Shown piece by piece: positions 9,139 to 15,426 of a DNA stretch of 16,518 bases. Within the stretch, counting starts at the first letter, position 1. Every line of letters starts with the position of its first letter. This stretch comes from Chromera velia (Eukaryota > Sar > Chromeraceae). The notes under the pieces are model-generated. The model was not told the origin of the DNA and made no database searches. It saw only the letters and a list, made by a program, of their open reading frames with translations. The stretch is taken from assembly GCA_018398765.1 (NCBI GenBank), contig JAHBMJ010002720.1:1-16518 (forward strand), read 5' to 3'. The translations under genes and the position numbers were made by a program.

Positions 9139-9470
9139 CAGACCCTTCTAATTGGTCCATGCACATCTGTATAACCACCTTCCGCGTTGCGAAGAAGAAG
9201 CACCAGCAGAGCAAGAACACACCCGGCAGAATGGTTACACCTCAAAGAAAAGAAAGGAAGAAGAGGGGGAAAATAAAGAAGCATAAAGGAATCTGGAGGG
9301 AGAGGAACACTCATATCTGCAGAGTTCCCTTGTATAGGGGTCTCTGCAGTCTCCGTCTCTGTCTCTGTCTCTGCAGAGGTTCTTCTCAAGAGGCCATTCT
9401 TCTTGGGGTTCTGCCCACTGACGACTCCCAGACAAGCAAAGAGGAGTAGAGCGATAGCCTTGTGAGTCAT
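9138..9470 (-). CDS. First exon with signal peptide, host secreted or membrane protein
   Basis: The ATG at 9470 begins Met-Thr-His-Lys followed by AIALLLFACLGVVSG: a short basic N-terminus, a hydrophobic core and a small-residue end, which is a textbook secretory signal with cleavage likely near Ser-Gly/Gln. Beyond it comes KKNGLLRR and a Thr-Glu repeat (TETETETAET). The frame is open to TGA at 9138, but the last 27 bases or so are transposon TIR, so the real exon end is probably further right, at an unresolved donor (a weak GTGTAA follows GAG at 9241). The copia 3' LTR ends 27 bp upstream of the ATG. The exon plausibly belongs with the L-domain-like exon at 7463-7771; that link is inference. 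Confidence 0.5.
   Translation of the reverse strand: MTHKAIALLLFACLGVVSGQNPKKNGLLRRTSAETETETETAETPIQGNSADMSVPLPPDSFMLLYFPPLLPFFSLRCNHSAGCVLALLVLLLRNAEGGYTDVHGPIRRV
9146..9172 (-). repeat. Right terminal inverted repeat
   Basis: 27 bp, the exact reverse complement of 7978-8004, ending ...GCACATCTGTAT. The next base pair outwards does not match, which fixes the limit of the symmetry. Confidence 0.9.
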
Positions 9471-9492
9471 CTGTTACCCCTGTTGACAAGCG

Positions 9493-9497
9493 TTAGG
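9493..9497. repeat. Target-site duplication, left copy
   Basis: TTAGG immediately outside the left LTR, matching CTAGG at 15422-15426 in four of five bases. A 5-bp duplication is standard for Ty1/copia integrases; the mismatch is a C/T transition. Confidence 0.7.
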
Positions 9498-9786
9498 TGA
9501 AAAACCCTATAAGCTACTAGATCTTCTCAACTAGAAGCCTATCATTAGACTCTCTTCAAATCTTCTTACAAGGAAAGACTGAAGGACGGGATGCATTGCA
9601 TATTCCCGTTCTTTTCATTGTTCAGCCGTTTCATCTCATCACATTTTATGAGCATGCTACTATTGATTACAATTAATTCAAATTGCATGAAGAAGCATGC
9701 ACATGCATGCATGCAGCTCGGCATGGCTCATCAATCTATGAGGCGGCGCGCATGGCAGCGGGTACTTCAGGCATGGCGGCTCAACA
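9498..9786 (-). repeat. 3' LTR of the copia element
   Basis: 289 bp, equal in length to 15133-15421, with eight substitutions and no indels (97.2% identity). Seven of the eight differences are transitions. It contains the TGCATGC cluster (9695-9716) and a TATA-like CATAAAATG on the minus strand. It lies 27 bp upstream of the ATG at 9470, in transcriptional orientation towards it. Confidence 0.95.
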
Positions 9787-9797
9787 ATCACCCCCTG
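9787..9797 (-). promoter_or_regulatory. Short polypurine tract before the 3' LTR
   Basis: On the minus strand CAGGGGGTGAT directly abuts the TGTTGA start of the 3' LTR. A purine run here is where second-strand DNA synthesis would be primed. It is short and interrupted by one T, so the call is positional. Confidence 0.5.
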
Positions 9798-9837
9798 ACT
9801 GAGGCACAGATGAAGGAACAAATACAGAGCCGTCTGT

Positions 9838-10332
9838 CTACCCACAACGCCGACTGACTCTCATGCACATGCTCGATCGCTTCGTAAAGTCAATCTTCTT
9901 AACACGTGCTCCTGCTTTCTCTTTCTTCTCAACTCTCGCAGTGGAAGGAACGTCACCATTGTAGCGCTCTAACATGAGCTTGGTCTGTCTATCTGCCCTC
10001 ATGTCACTAGTCCTGCACCAGTACACACGGGAACGCAGACGACGCAATTCCTGCCTGACATAAGCAAGAAGACCATTCATAGCGGGCTCTGCCTTTGCCT
10101 GTCCAGACTCTAGCTGATCCATCAATGGCCCGGAATCCGTTACAAATTCAATCGGCACTTTCTTACACCAAAGCGCCTCTGTCAGATCCTTCCAAGCAAA
10201 AGCTTTCTTCACGCTCTCTGCAAATGCAACTGTCTCCGACGAAGTGCTCAAAATCAGCTTTCACTTCACTCTCGCACTCTTCCACGCAAAAAGGTTGCTC
10301 TTTCTTAAAGCATGAATCCTTTCTCTGTCTAC
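9838..10332 (-). pseudogene. RNase H domain of copia Pol
   Basis: This removes the RNA strand during reverse transcription. It continues, in the same frame, the segment ending at TAG 10333-10335. The acidic residues expected of RNase H are visible: Asp in FHDGS (10405-10407, just upstream), Glu in STSSETVAF (10234-10236), Asp in FVTDSG (10135-10137) and Asp in RADRQTKLM near the end. The block FAWKSARVK, then a TGA (10261-10263), then KLILSTSSETVAF matches the copia layout, with the stop where a basic residue would fit (CGA to TGA). It ends at TAG 9838-9840. If UAG were read through, the frame would stop at TGA 9781-9783, bases 4-6 of the LTR. Confidence 0.8.
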
Positions 10333-11385
10333 CTATTCTATCTGATCTACAAGGTAAGCTTCGTTTCCCCATCGCCCTTCACACTTCTGGAGAGAATAAG
10401 ACCCATCATGAAAAATAACCATCTTGGGGTCCTTGACTGCGGTAAAAACAAGAGAGGTCTTCCTTTGCTTCGCATAATTTAACAAACGCAAACCACCTTC
10501 TACCTTCTCTGCAGACGGCTTGGTCGACCAACGACTCAACTCACCAAAAAGAAAAGAAATGTCTGGCTGTGTCCTTGCTGCCCACCCAGTCACCCCCATG
10601 ATCTTCTGCATAAGGGGCACATATTCTTCTTTAATCTCTTCTTCTGTTGGAGGATCTAAAAGGTCTGGTCTGATCTTCTCCCCCTTCAGTTTGCTCTCTT
10701 CCACTTCAACGGACTCAAGATACTCTTCCTGACTCATCTCAAAACCTTCCTTTGTTTTCTTTAGTTGCATGCCTATGTAACTCATTGTTTCTCCTTCTTT
10801 CAACACCTCAGGCTCGTCCATTTTCAGTTTTTCTTGAAGAGGAGAAAGGAAAGAAAGAGGATCTTCAGCAAAAAGAAGAAGATCATCGACATGCCTAACT
10901 AACACGGCCTTCACTTCACCCCCCTCCCCGCCTCTGTGAATGAAAATGCTTTCTTTTATCTCCTTCCACCCCAATTCCTTTGCTATCTTCGTAAAGGAAA
11001 GAGAGAAGAGACGGGGACTGTCTGCAAGGCCGTACATTGCTTTCTTCAATTTCAAGACGGCACCTGGTTTCATCCATTCAGGACAATTAGGAGGGAGAGA
11101 AGAGGGAAGTTGGATAAAAACAGAGTCAGAAATGGGAGCAGTCAGAAAAGCAGTGCGAACGTCCGACTTTGCAGCCGTCCATCCCTTCGAAGAAGCAAAA
11201 AAAAGAACTAAAAGAACTGCCTACCAATCTGCCGTCCCGCTAAAAGTCTCTAACTCTTTTCGGTCATCCTGAAACCCTTTTACGACCAGCCTTGCTTTGG
11301 CGACTCTTTTCCCTTCCTTCATTTTCCAAGTAAGCACCCACCTGCACTTCATGGCTTTTCTTCCTTTCGGCAGATGCACACCTGG
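10333..11385 (-). pseudogene. Reverse transcriptase domain of copia Pol
   Basis: Directly after TAG 11386-11388 the frame reads PKGRKAMKCRWVLTWKMKEG, then VAKARLVVKGFQ, the usual entry to a copia reverse transcriptase. TAG at 11221-11223 interrupts after ...SGTADW. The first catalytic Asp is in SDVRTAFL (11161-11163), followed by KKAMYGLADSPRLF. The catalytic pair is in RHVDDLLLF (10882-10887), with His in place of the family's usual Tyr. QPDISFLFGELSRW and later blocks are intact up to TAG 10333-10335. All three Asp are present, so only the two stops and perhaps the His make it look inactive. Confidence 0.9.
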
Positions 11386-12252
11386 CTAAAAGACATCACA
11401 TTCGATGAATTGATTCAATTCGACTTTCTGTCCTTCAATGTGAGACCCCCCCGCAACCTCTTCTGGAGTGGCATCGATGTGTCCTTTCTTTGGATTCACG
11501 TGAGAAAGCATCTTCTCCACGACTTCCTTATCGACCTCCAACACACGGAGCAAGGGACGTCGGGCTTTCTCTTTTTCCTTGATTGCGCGCGCAAGCTTCT
11601 GCTTCAACTCATTTAGTCTCTCTTGCAGATCTTCTATCTTTTCATTCTTATCTTCTCTTCTCTGTGCAAAACGCACATCTTCCTTCCTTTTTTCATCTTC
11701 CTGCATAAAATGTGCATCGTCAGACGGCAGCTTCCAAATTCCGCTCACAGTGGACTCGCATACCGACTGACCGTCTGTAGGCACCGACTGACGTCTACGC
11801 CTGTCTCTCCTTCTCGGAACAGAGGCCTGACTAGAATCTGACCCCCCTTGCCCAGACCCATTCGCCTAGCTGCCCTGCACACCCTCTGTGTCCCCGTCCA
11901 GCTCCCCCCCCTGATGCTGTGGAATCATCTCGAGGTAGCCACCCCGAAGTGACTGCCCAGCAGACGCGGCAGGAGGAAGAACTGATGCATTCGCGCCCTC
12001 ACCCCCCTCGCTGGCCATCGAGGGAGATAAAACGCACTGCTCGGCTTGTTTTGCAGCTCGCCGCGGAACATCAGGGAAAAAGTATGCAGGGCCAAAAGAA
12101 GAAGAGAAACGTGCATGCCTCTCTGCACTGGAATCAACCTCCATTTCATCCATATCCACATCCGAAAAAGAATCTTCTTGTGGAACAAAACTCTGTCTAT
12201 CTGGAGACAAAGAAGAAGAAGAAGGAGAAGAAGAAATAAAAGAAATGCTTGA
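11386..12252 (-). pseudogene. Integrase-RT linker of copia Pol (Ser-rich and coiled-coil)
   Basis: This is the variable region between integrase and reverse transcriptase. The first half is Ser-rich and acidic (SSSPSSSSLSPDR, DVDMDEMEVDSS). TAG at 11866-11868 interrupts between GVQGS and ANGSGQGG. The second half has RRRDRRRR, then a strongly charged heptad-like stretch (EKIEDLQERLNELKQKLARA) typical of a coiled coil, then a segment ending in TAG 11386-11388. No enzymatic motif is expected here. The unbroken frame across both halves shows that it belongs to one polyprotein. Confidence 0.75.
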
Positions 12253-13587
12253 CTACCTGACAAGTGAAACAAGTGAAGGATGCACTCGCAAAGGCTTCCA
12301 TCCGTTCCCCTTTTCTATCAGAACCACCACTACAGACGAATTCTCTACAAAAGCAAAGATGCATTCCTTTCCGTACACAGGCTCTGCCCCTTTCTTGATT
12401 GGGTGAGGATCATACACCACCACCCTGTCCCCTACAGCAATCGGAGAAATCTCTTCTGCCTTCTCTTCCCCAAAAACTGCCTTCATTGGAGACTCCCCGG
12501 TCACGGTCGACACAACTTCATTCAACTGCTGCACCACCCCCAGAAAGAGCCATTTCAGAATCTTTGTGTATCTGGGTAAGCGGGCCTTTCTGACTGTCTT
12601 TCTCAAGAGTCTCTTTACAGTTCTATTTGGTCTTTCTACTTGTCCCTGTACTTGAGAACAGTAGTTTGGTCCTCTCTCATGATGCACTCCCTCTCTTTGT
12701 AAAAAAGAATCGTATTCCTTCTCGAACTCGCCTCCGTTGTCTGTCTTAACGATCTTTGGTTTCCCTTTCCCAAGTCTCTGCCACTTCTTTGTCCAGTGGC
12801 TCATTGCTCTTTTTGCCTGACTTTTTCGAGAAAGAGTCTCTCCCTGCATGAATCTCGTTTTTCCATCAACAAGGAGACTGGCTGGCACACCCCCAGCAAG
12901 CATGCAGAGGTCATGCACAACAACATCATTGAATTCTTCTGCCCTCCCCCCCAGTGTTTGTCTTGCTGGAATTCTTCTCATGGTTGCATTTACTTCTCTA
13001 CACTCGCGACAGTCAATCATCTCTGTACAATCCTTCACGTACACATGGTGAGCCATTCCTTTTTCTCTCAAGATCGCATACAAACGCTTACCTGTCGAGT
13101 GTCCAAAACAGCAGTGCCACATGTTCAATTCTCTCTGGGTCATCTGACCATCTTGAGCAAGAGAAAAAGAATCGGGTCCAGAGGGTTGAGAGGCTCCCGC
13201 CTGCTCTCCACCTGCCATCGCCTTTTCTATCGGGGGGGAGACGGGATCATCACCAGAAGAAATCTTCTCTTCCTCGGTGACTGCCAGGCAGACACATTCA
13301 TTCACTCGTTTAGAAGGAAAAGAAACAAAAGAAGAAGAAGAAGAAAAAGGAAATGCACGAATTACGTGTACACCGTCTCTCTCTTCTAACAGCGCTTTAA
13401 CTTTCTTTCCGTCTCTTGATGAACGCAATTCGACCCAATAAGGCTTGTTGACTTTCTGCAGATGGAGACTCTGAACAGACAAAAGAGAAACAGGAACCGA
13501 ACACGAGTATGCACCTTCTATGTACACCTCTTCGATTTCATTCTCTGGAGACAAAACCCCGACATGCGCACGCACGTATCTGTCCAT
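12253..13587 (-). CDS. Integrase of copia Pol (with GAG-pre-integrase zinc site)
   Basis: This inserts element cDNA into the host genome. The open segment has 444 codons. Residues 1-100 complete the protease region (SCSVPVSLLSVQSLHLQ). The zinc site is MWHCCFGHS (His158, His163) with CREC (Cys193, Cys196). The catalytic triad reads VVHDL (Asp226), KTDNGGEF (Asp283) and QVERPNRT (Glu318); 34 residues separate the last two, one fewer than the usual 35. The family-typical tail (ESPMKAVFG, VGDRVVVYDP) follows. The segment starts with an ATG directly after TAG 13588-13590 and ends at TAG 12253-12255, both in frame with their neighbours. It may therefore be translated only as part of a polyprotein through those stops. 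Confidence 0.92.
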   Translation of the reverse strand: MDRYVRAHVGVLSPENEIEEVYIEGAYSCSVPVSLLSVQSLHLQKVNKPYWVELRSSRDGKKVKALLEERDGVHVIRAFPFSSSSSFVSFPSKRVNECVCLAVTEEEKISSGDDPVSPPIEKAMAGGEQAGASQPSGPDSFSLAQDGQMTQRELNMWHCCFGHSTGKRLYAILREKGMAHHVYVKDCTEMIDCRECREVNATMRRIPARQTLGGRAEEFNDVVVHDLCMLAGGVPASLLVDGKTRFMQGETLSRKSQAKRAMSHWTKKWQRLGKGKPKIVKTDNGGEFEKEYDSFLQREGVHHERGPNYCSQVQGQVERPNRTVKRLLRKTVRKARLPRYTKILKWLFLGVVQQLNEVVSTVTGESPMKAVFGEEKAEEISPIAVGDRVVVYDPHPIKKGAEPVYGKECIFAFVENSSVVVVLIEKGNGWKPLRVHPSLVSLVR

Positions 13588-13926
13588 CTAAAAAGAATCT
13601 TCTTCAGCTTTCTCATACGTCACTTTCTTTCTCCAACTGTCTACAATGCAATCATCCAAGTCACGACCAATCAGATGCTTACTACAACCAGTATCAGCAA
13701 AAGGAAAGCGGACCTCTTCACACTCATAGTCGTCCTCTGCCAGGGGTGCAGATGGGTTCGAGGAACGAGAGCCCCTTACCGCCTCTCGTCCCACGCCCGA
13801 GCGTGGTCAATCGCCCTTCCCCCCCCCGGAGGAGGAAGAGGACCCCCCCTTCTTCTTGCACGCAGGGGCGCCCGCGTAGTGACCCTTCTCACCACAATCC
13901 CTGCACTCGATGTTCTTCTTCTTGGC
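13588..13926 (-). pseudogene. Second zinc knuckle and aspartic protease of copia Pol
   Basis: In frame with Gag, after TAG 13927-13929, comes a second zinc knuckle (13858-13905; CRDCGEKGH then Cys seven residues on), a Gly/Ser linker with a run of nine G, and TGA at 13807-13809 in a GAT-TGA-CCA context where CGA (Arg) is an easy ancestor. The protease active site FPFADTGCSKHLIG follows, with catalytic Asp at 13693-13695. The segment ends at TAG 13588-13590, immediately before the integrase ORF's ATG. The protease normally matures the Gag-Pol polyprotein inside virus-like particles. Confidence 0.82.
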
Positions 13927-15072
13927 CTAGCACTCACCCTCGTGCTTTCTCCCACAGGTGTAGCAGACCGGATGCTGCCCCCCCTGACCGGAGCTCCCAC
14001 TCGAACCCTGCCCGGAGGACCCCCCAGTGTTCCCGTTCTCCCTTTGCCTGCCACGATCATTCCCCCTGTGTCCCGCCTTCGGATTAGAGGAACGCCCTGC
14101 CTTCTCCCTTCCCCCTTCCCCGCCCTTCTCTTTCTCCTCGATGGCAGCGAACCAGTCGAGATGAGGACGAATATCGTCCCACGAGAGCGAGTTCAGGTCA
14201 AGGAGCATCTCTCCCTTCTGCGCTCTGATGGCGGTGATGAGGGTGTTCTTTTGGTCGGAGTCGAGGGCGTGGAGGATTATGGTCGGCTTCGCTGCATCTT
14301 CGATGGGTCTCTGCACCCCCATCACTTCCACCTCCAGATTGGACAGACGTTGACGCAGGGTCTTGAACCCAAACTTGATCTTGGGCTTGAGGACCTCTCC
14401 GGCTGCGCTGCGCCGGTTGGTGTCGTAGGGGAATTCCTTGACCTTCTCCTCCACTGCTAGTTGCCTCACAAGCAGGTTGGAGAGGTATTCTTCCTTCACA
14501 CGCCTGAGGACCTCCTTGTGCTTGAGGCCAGCGCGGAAGAATCGCTTGAGGTGGGACTTGAACGTCGAGTCGTTCTTAGCGGCCTTGTACATGCCCATCC
14601 GAACCACCCTCTTCCACTGACCGGAAGAGCCAAAACGGGACCTCCGGAGCTCCTCCTTCATGAAATCTCCCCACTGTCTCTCCCAATCCTCGAACCCCTC
14701 CTTGGGGTCGAACACAGGCAGAAGCGCCCAGTCCACCTTCACCTTCTTCCACGAGGAAGACGACACGACAGAGGAAGAATCAGAGGACTCAGACTCGCTG
14801 GAAGAGTCCGAGTCATCAGAAGAGTCCAAATCGTTACTCGGCACAGCAACAGAAACCTTCTGCCGTCTCTTGTTCTTTCCGGACTTCTTCTTTTCCAAAA
14901 TTTTCTCAACAATCTTGTCGATCTTTTCTTCTAATTTCTTTTCGAGAAGGGAATCGAGTTTGGAATCGAGAGTCACTGCGTTGCTGCTTGACTGTGCAGC
15001 TACAGCTTCTTCTTGGGCCTTCTTCTTGGCCTCTTCCTTTTCCTTTCTCCTCTGAGCTCTTGTCCGGACCAT
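13927..15072 (-). CDS. gag: Gag (capsid/nucleocapsid) of copia element
   Basis: This forms the virus-like particle and binds element RNA. I place the start at the ATG at 15072 (context AAG-ATG-G), not at an upstream GTG. The product is 381 residues: a basic N-terminus (MVRTRAQRRKEKEEAKKKAQ), a charged coiled-coil-like stretch (LDSLLEKKLEEKIDKIVEKI), a Ser/Asp acidic region, a helical capsid-like core (WERQWGDFMKEELRR onwards), a Gly/Ser-rich linker and one zinc knuckle, CYTCGRKHEGEC (C-x2-C-x3-H-x3-C). It ends at TAG directly after that knuckle, yet a second knuckle follows in the same frame. The stop therefore lies inside the nucleocapsid, not at a natural domain boundary. Confidence 0.88.
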   Translation of the reverse strand: MVRTRAQRRKEKEEAKKKAQEEAVAAQSSSNAVTLDSKLDSLLEKKLEEKIDKIVEKILEKKKSGKNKRRQKVSVAVPSNDLDSSDDSDSSSESESSDSSSVVSSSSWKKVKVDWALLPVFDPKEGFEDWERQWGDFMKEELRRSRFGSSGQWKRVVRMGMYKAAKNDSTFKSHLKRFFRAGLKHKEVLRRVKEEYLSNLLVRQLAVEEKVKEFPYDTNRRSAAGEVLKPKIKFGFKTLRQRLSNLEVEVMGVQRPIEDAAKPTIILHALDSDQKNTLITAIRAQKGEMLLDLNSLSWDDIRPHLDWFAAIEEKEKGGEGGREKAGRSSNPKAGHRGNDRGRQRENGNTGGSSGQGSSGSSGQGGQHPVCYTCGRKHEGEC

Positions 15073-15132
15073 CTTGAAAAATCCAGAGAGAGAGAGAGAA
15101 GAAGGAAATTCAATCAGATCTGGCACACTGAC
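15073..15132 (-). other. Element leader between 5' LTR and Gag
   Basis: 60 bases, minus-strand CT-rich (CTTCTTCTCTCTCTCTCTCT). The tRNA primer-binding site should abut the LTR here. The sequence GTCAGTGTGCCAGATCTGAT does not begin with the TGG typical of pairing to a tRNA 3' end, so I cannot name the primer. Confidence 0.5.
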
Positions 15133-15421
15133 TGAAAGACCCTATAAGCCACTAGATCTTCTCAACTAGAAGCCTATCATTAGAGTCTCTTCAAATCTTC
15201 TTACAGGGAAAGACTGAAGGACGGGATGCATTGCATATTCCCGTTCTTTTCATTGTTCAGCCGTTTTATCTCATCACATTTTATGAGCATGCTACTATTG
15301 ATTGCAATTAATTCAAATTGCATGAAGAAGCATGCACATGCATGCATGCAGCTCGGCATGGCTCATCAATCTATGAGGCGGCGTGCATGGCGGCGGGTAC
15401 TTCAGGCATGGCGGCTCAACA
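15133..15421 (-). repeat. 5' LTR of the copia element
   Basis: 289 bp, TG...CA ends, partner of 9498-9786 with eight substitutions. It is the promoter-bearing LTR for the element's own minus-strand transcript. It carries the TGCATGC cluster at 15330-15351. Confidence 0.95.
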
Positions 15422-15426
15422 CTAGG
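15422..15426. repeat. Target-site duplication, right copy
   Basis: CTAGG immediately outside the right LTR; compare TTAGG at 9493-9497. Confidence 0.7.

Larger units (their letters stand above)
7979..9171. mobile_element. TIR DNA transposon, non-autonomous or unclassified, TA target
   Basis: Perfect 27-bp inverted repeats lie at 7978-8004 and 9146-9172; the left one starts ATACAGATGTGCATGGACCA. The outermost symmetrical bases include TA, so the simplest reading is a TA target duplication (7979-7980 and 9170-9171) flanking 24-bp TIRs that begin CAGATG, as in Tc1/mariner-like or other TA-targeting families. A 20-bp direct repeat, CTTAACCGGCTCAAAAATTT, also occurs just inside both ends (8018-8037 and 9119-9138). 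No transposase or DDE motif is recognisable inside. Several plus-strand frames with donor-like GTAAGT/GTAAGC are present. It sits between the two presumed exons of the minus-strand glycoprotein gene, so probably in an intron. Confidence 0.75.
9498..15421 (-). mobile_element. Ty1/copia-type LTR retrotransposon, complete but stop-riddled
   Basis: A 5.9-kb element bounded by 289-bp direct LTRs with TG...CA ends and a near-perfect 5-bp target duplication. On the minus strand the domain order is Gag with zinc knuckles, aspartic protease, integrase, reverse transcriptase, RNase H. Integrase ahead of reverse transcriptase is diagnostic of Ty1/copia (Pseudoviridae). Every coding segment lies in the same frame from the Gag ATG at 15072 to TAG at 9838, without a single indel. 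That frame has nine internal stops (TAG at 13927, 13588, 12253, 11866, 11386, 11221, 10333; TGA at 13807 and 10261). Catalytic residues of all enzymes are still visible. It is oriented like the downstream signal-peptide exon. Confidence 0.95.

Noticed and set aside
7979-9171. Assignment of the TIR element to Tc1/mariner
   Set aside because: Only the TA target fits. No transposase or D-D-D/E motif is visible and the TIR sequence is not one I can name, so it was left unclassified.
9138-9470. Complete 110-residue single-exon protein
   Set aside because: Its last codons are read from the transposon's inverted repeat, so the natural C-terminus is unlikely to be here. A spliced first exon is more plausible.
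12796-13389. 197-codon plus-strand open frame
   Set aside because: Antisense shadow of the integrase segment.
13462-14460. 332-codon plus-strand open frame
   Set aside because: It is antisense to Gag, protease and the start of integrase, whose minus-strand motifs are unambiguous. The plus-strand product has no recognisable domain.
15073-15126. GTG at 15126 as the Gag start
   Set aside because: A GTG start is unlikely in a eukaryotic element. An ATG with A at -3 and G at +4 lies at 15072, and the preceding residues have no Gag-like character.
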